Source of the DNA: Megalonaias nervosa
Taxonomy: Eukaryota; Mollusca; Bivalvia; Unionida; Unionidae
NCBI GenBank assembly: GCA_016617855.1
Contig: JAECUM010004923.1
Location: 1-64,000 of the forward strand
Direction: 5' to 3'
Length of the DNA: 64,000 bases
Both the position numbers and the translations under genes were made by a program. Position 1 is the stretch's first letter; the number at the start of each line of letters is the position of its first letter. Under the pieces are notes generated by a model that was not told the origin of the DNA, did not search any database, and saw only the letters and a list, made by a program, of their open reading frames with translations. Positions 62,892 to 64,000 of this stretch are shown in pieces.

Positions 62892-62897
62892 AATAAA
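62892..62897 (+). terminator. Poly(A) signal after POLB (D)
   Basis: AATAAA 36 bases after the polymerase stop. A second AATAAA lies at 63356-63361, right after the last gene. Confidence 0.45.
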
Positions 62898-62954
62898 AAT
62901 AATGTTTGAAAATTTGATAGTGACAAATAGCACAATAGCAAGATCAAATATCTA

Positions 62955-63353
62955 ATGATAGACGGCAAACAGTTGACAGTTGAAATTAATAATGAAACAT
63001 CAGGTATATGTTTTACCGCAGTTCGTGACAAGCTAAAACTTTCGCTTATCAGATCTGATGACAGCGAGTATTTCAATTACCTTGAACAATTGAGCCAGAA
63101 GTTATCGGCAGAATTTAAAAACTTTCATGACCCGATAAGTAAACAAAAATATACTAAACTTACCATCGATCTCTATCGGTCAAAAGTATATTTTATCGAC
63201 AAAAAATATCCTCTTAACAAACCACAAATAAAGGATTTGTTTGAGTCTCGTCGCTGTGTGAGCGGTAAAGTAAAATTCTGTCTCTATTATCGTGATGATG
63301 AAATATTTCTAGTATCAACGGTTGAAACATTGATAATTGGTGACGAGGTATGA
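62955..63353 (+). CDS. Unknown conserved-looking protein at the right end of D
   Basis: Intact 132 residues. Mixed alpha/beta: QLTVEINNETSGICFTAVRD, KYTKLTIDLYRSKVYFIDKK, SRRCVSGKVKFCLYYRDDEI. Its stop overlaps a poly(A) signal and it ends 30 bases before the terminal repeat. I do not recognise the family; the position next to POLB suggests a replication or regulatory role, which is only a guess. Confidence 0.5.
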   Translation: MIDGKQLTVEINNETSGICFTAVRDKLKLSLIRSDDSEYFNYLEQLSQKLSAEFKNFHDPISKQKYTKLTIDLYRSKVYFIDKKYPLNKPQIKDLFESRRCVSGKVKFCLYYRDDEIFLVSTVETLIIGDEV

Positions 63354-63382
63354 ACAATAAAAATAATCTTACAAAATTTTCA

Positions 63383-63609
63383 CTTACCTGTTCGCTCGGT
63401 GAAGATGTCCTCTTGAAGTGCAGCAGTGCAATGGCTAGAAGAAAAATTCTCACCGCCTTTTATACTGCTGTTCTGGAAAACCCGTTTGGAAATTCCCTAT
63501 CTTTTACCTGATCTAGAACATTCTAGAAAATCACGTGATTGACCATTCTGGAAATTCCCTATCTTCTGCTTGATCTAGAACATTCTGGAAAATCTATTGG
63601 AAATTCCCT
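63383..63609 (-). promoter_or_regulatory. Inward stress-type promoter in right terminal repeat
   Basis: Minus strand, from outside in: GGGAATTTCC kappa-B-like sites (63609-63600, 63559-63550; 63497-63488 as GGGAATTTCC), HSE-like TTCTAGAATGTTC units (63578-63590; 63516-63528), E-box CACGTG (63532-63537), TATAAAAGG (63464-63456), then a leader of about 70 bases to the CAGGTAAG donor. Motif order is identical to the left repeat, so selection or gene conversion has kept the two in step. Confidence 0.65.
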
Positions 63610-63964
63610 ATCTTCGCCTGATTTGAAAACAATTATAAAAAAAGTATGAAATTTGTATGAACTTTATAAATAATCCGACAAATGAAATTTTGTGTGAACT
63701 TTATAAATAATCCGACAAATGAAATTTTGTGTGAACTTTATAAATAATGTTGGTGAAATCTTCAGTAGTAAGGGAAAAGGCTGGTTATGGATCAGAGATC
63801 CTAAAATGCCTCCAAACAAATACGGGTCGGGGGGTGGGTGGTGGTGGTGGGTAATGGCGGTGGGTGGTGGCGGGAGTGGGGGTGGGGACCCACCCCCCGA
63901 TCCATATTTGTTTGGGGGTGTTTTAGGAGTCTCTGGGCCAGAACCAGCCTTTTCCCTTACTACT
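63383..63964 (-). repeat. Right terminal inverted repeat of Polinton D
   Basis: Inverse of 43807-44350. It contains the palindromic outer part (63764-63964), three 37-base units (63650-63745) and the promoter motifs. On the minus strand the inner edge reads CAGGTAAG (63390-63383), an excellent 5' splice site. Confidence 0.9.
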
Positions 63965-64000
63965 TCAGCCACTTGCAACATTGTTGCCAATGTCCAGTAA

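Larger units (their letters stand above)
43807..63964 (+). mobile_element. Polinton D, complete with both terminal inverted repeats, nested in B
   Basis: It begins AGTAGTAAGGGAAAAGGCTGG and ends with the inverse of the same sequence at 63964. TCAGC lies on both sides (43802-43806 and 63965-63969). Total 20.2 kb, of which 6.7 kb is a gypsy insertion, leaving about 13.5 kb. It encodes minor capsid, core proteins, major capsid, protease, a phospholipase-integrase fusion and POLB. No packaging ATPase is visible. Most breaks are single-base slips. Confidence 0.85.
26019..64000 (-). mobile_element. Polinton B with nested Polinton D (right end beyond window)
   Basis: The left end is AGTAGTAATGTGGGGC at 26019. 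Its own genes occupy 26476-43530, mostly on the minus strand. Its right terminal repeat starts after the stem-loop at 43558, is cut at 43806 and resumes at 63965, because D sits inside it. The reverse complement of 26220-26265 reads through GAGGTCAGCCACTTGCAACATTG without D and so shows the empty site. Without D the element would be roughly 18 kb. The B genes are largely broken. Confidence 0.8.

Overview
The window looks like chromosomal DNA of a marine invertebrate, most likely a mollusc: AT-rich, full of microsatellites and minisatellites, with a tRNA-derived SINE, Ty3/gypsy-type retroelements and several Polinton/Maverick (adintovirus-like) elements. The host assignment is an inference from repeat types. 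I see no convincing host gene; nearly everything recognisable belongs to mobile elements.

Layout. 1-6764 is the right arm of Polinton A (plus strand): minor capsid, amphipathic core protein, major capsid, a Cys/His protein, the adenovirus-type protease, then three small TATA-driven genes that end in histone-type 3' stem-loops, then the terminal repeat. 6765-18600 holds an old gypsy fragment interrupted by an LTR-like insert, several tandem-repeat arrays, a small relic (E) of a Polinton related to A/B, and a solo LTR. 18660-24960 is a decayed Polinton (C') of a second lineage, with capsid relics and a fibre-like gene. 26019 to the window end is Polinton B, same lineage as A but in the opposite orientation: outward small gene, capsid genes, integrase, basic core genes, packaging ATPase, a BIR-domain gene, protein-primed-type DNA polymerase, a CCHC protein and two more small outward genes. 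The far terminal repeat of B is split by Polinton D (43807-63964), flanked by a TCAGC duplication. D in turn carries a gypsy element with integrase upstream of reverse transcriptase (45038-51729).

Two Polinton lineages therefore coexist. Lineage A/B uses repeated TATA promoters and histone-like 3' ends on small basic or coiled-coil genes. Lineage C'/D has a different capsid set; D joins a parvovirus-type phospholipase A2 domain to its integrase and carries, in each terminal repeat, a fold-back end plus an inward promoter with kappa-B-like, heat-shock-like and TATA motifs. Gene roles follow the usual Polinton plan: polymerase and integrase replicate and insert the element; capsid proteins, protease, core proteins and ATPase would build and fill a particle.

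Most large genes are broken. A and B carry nonsense codons, deletions and catalytic losses. Most breaks in D are single-base slips in homopolymer runs, so sequencing or assembly error is a real alternative to decay. Family assignments are made by eye from motifs and gene order, without database searches.
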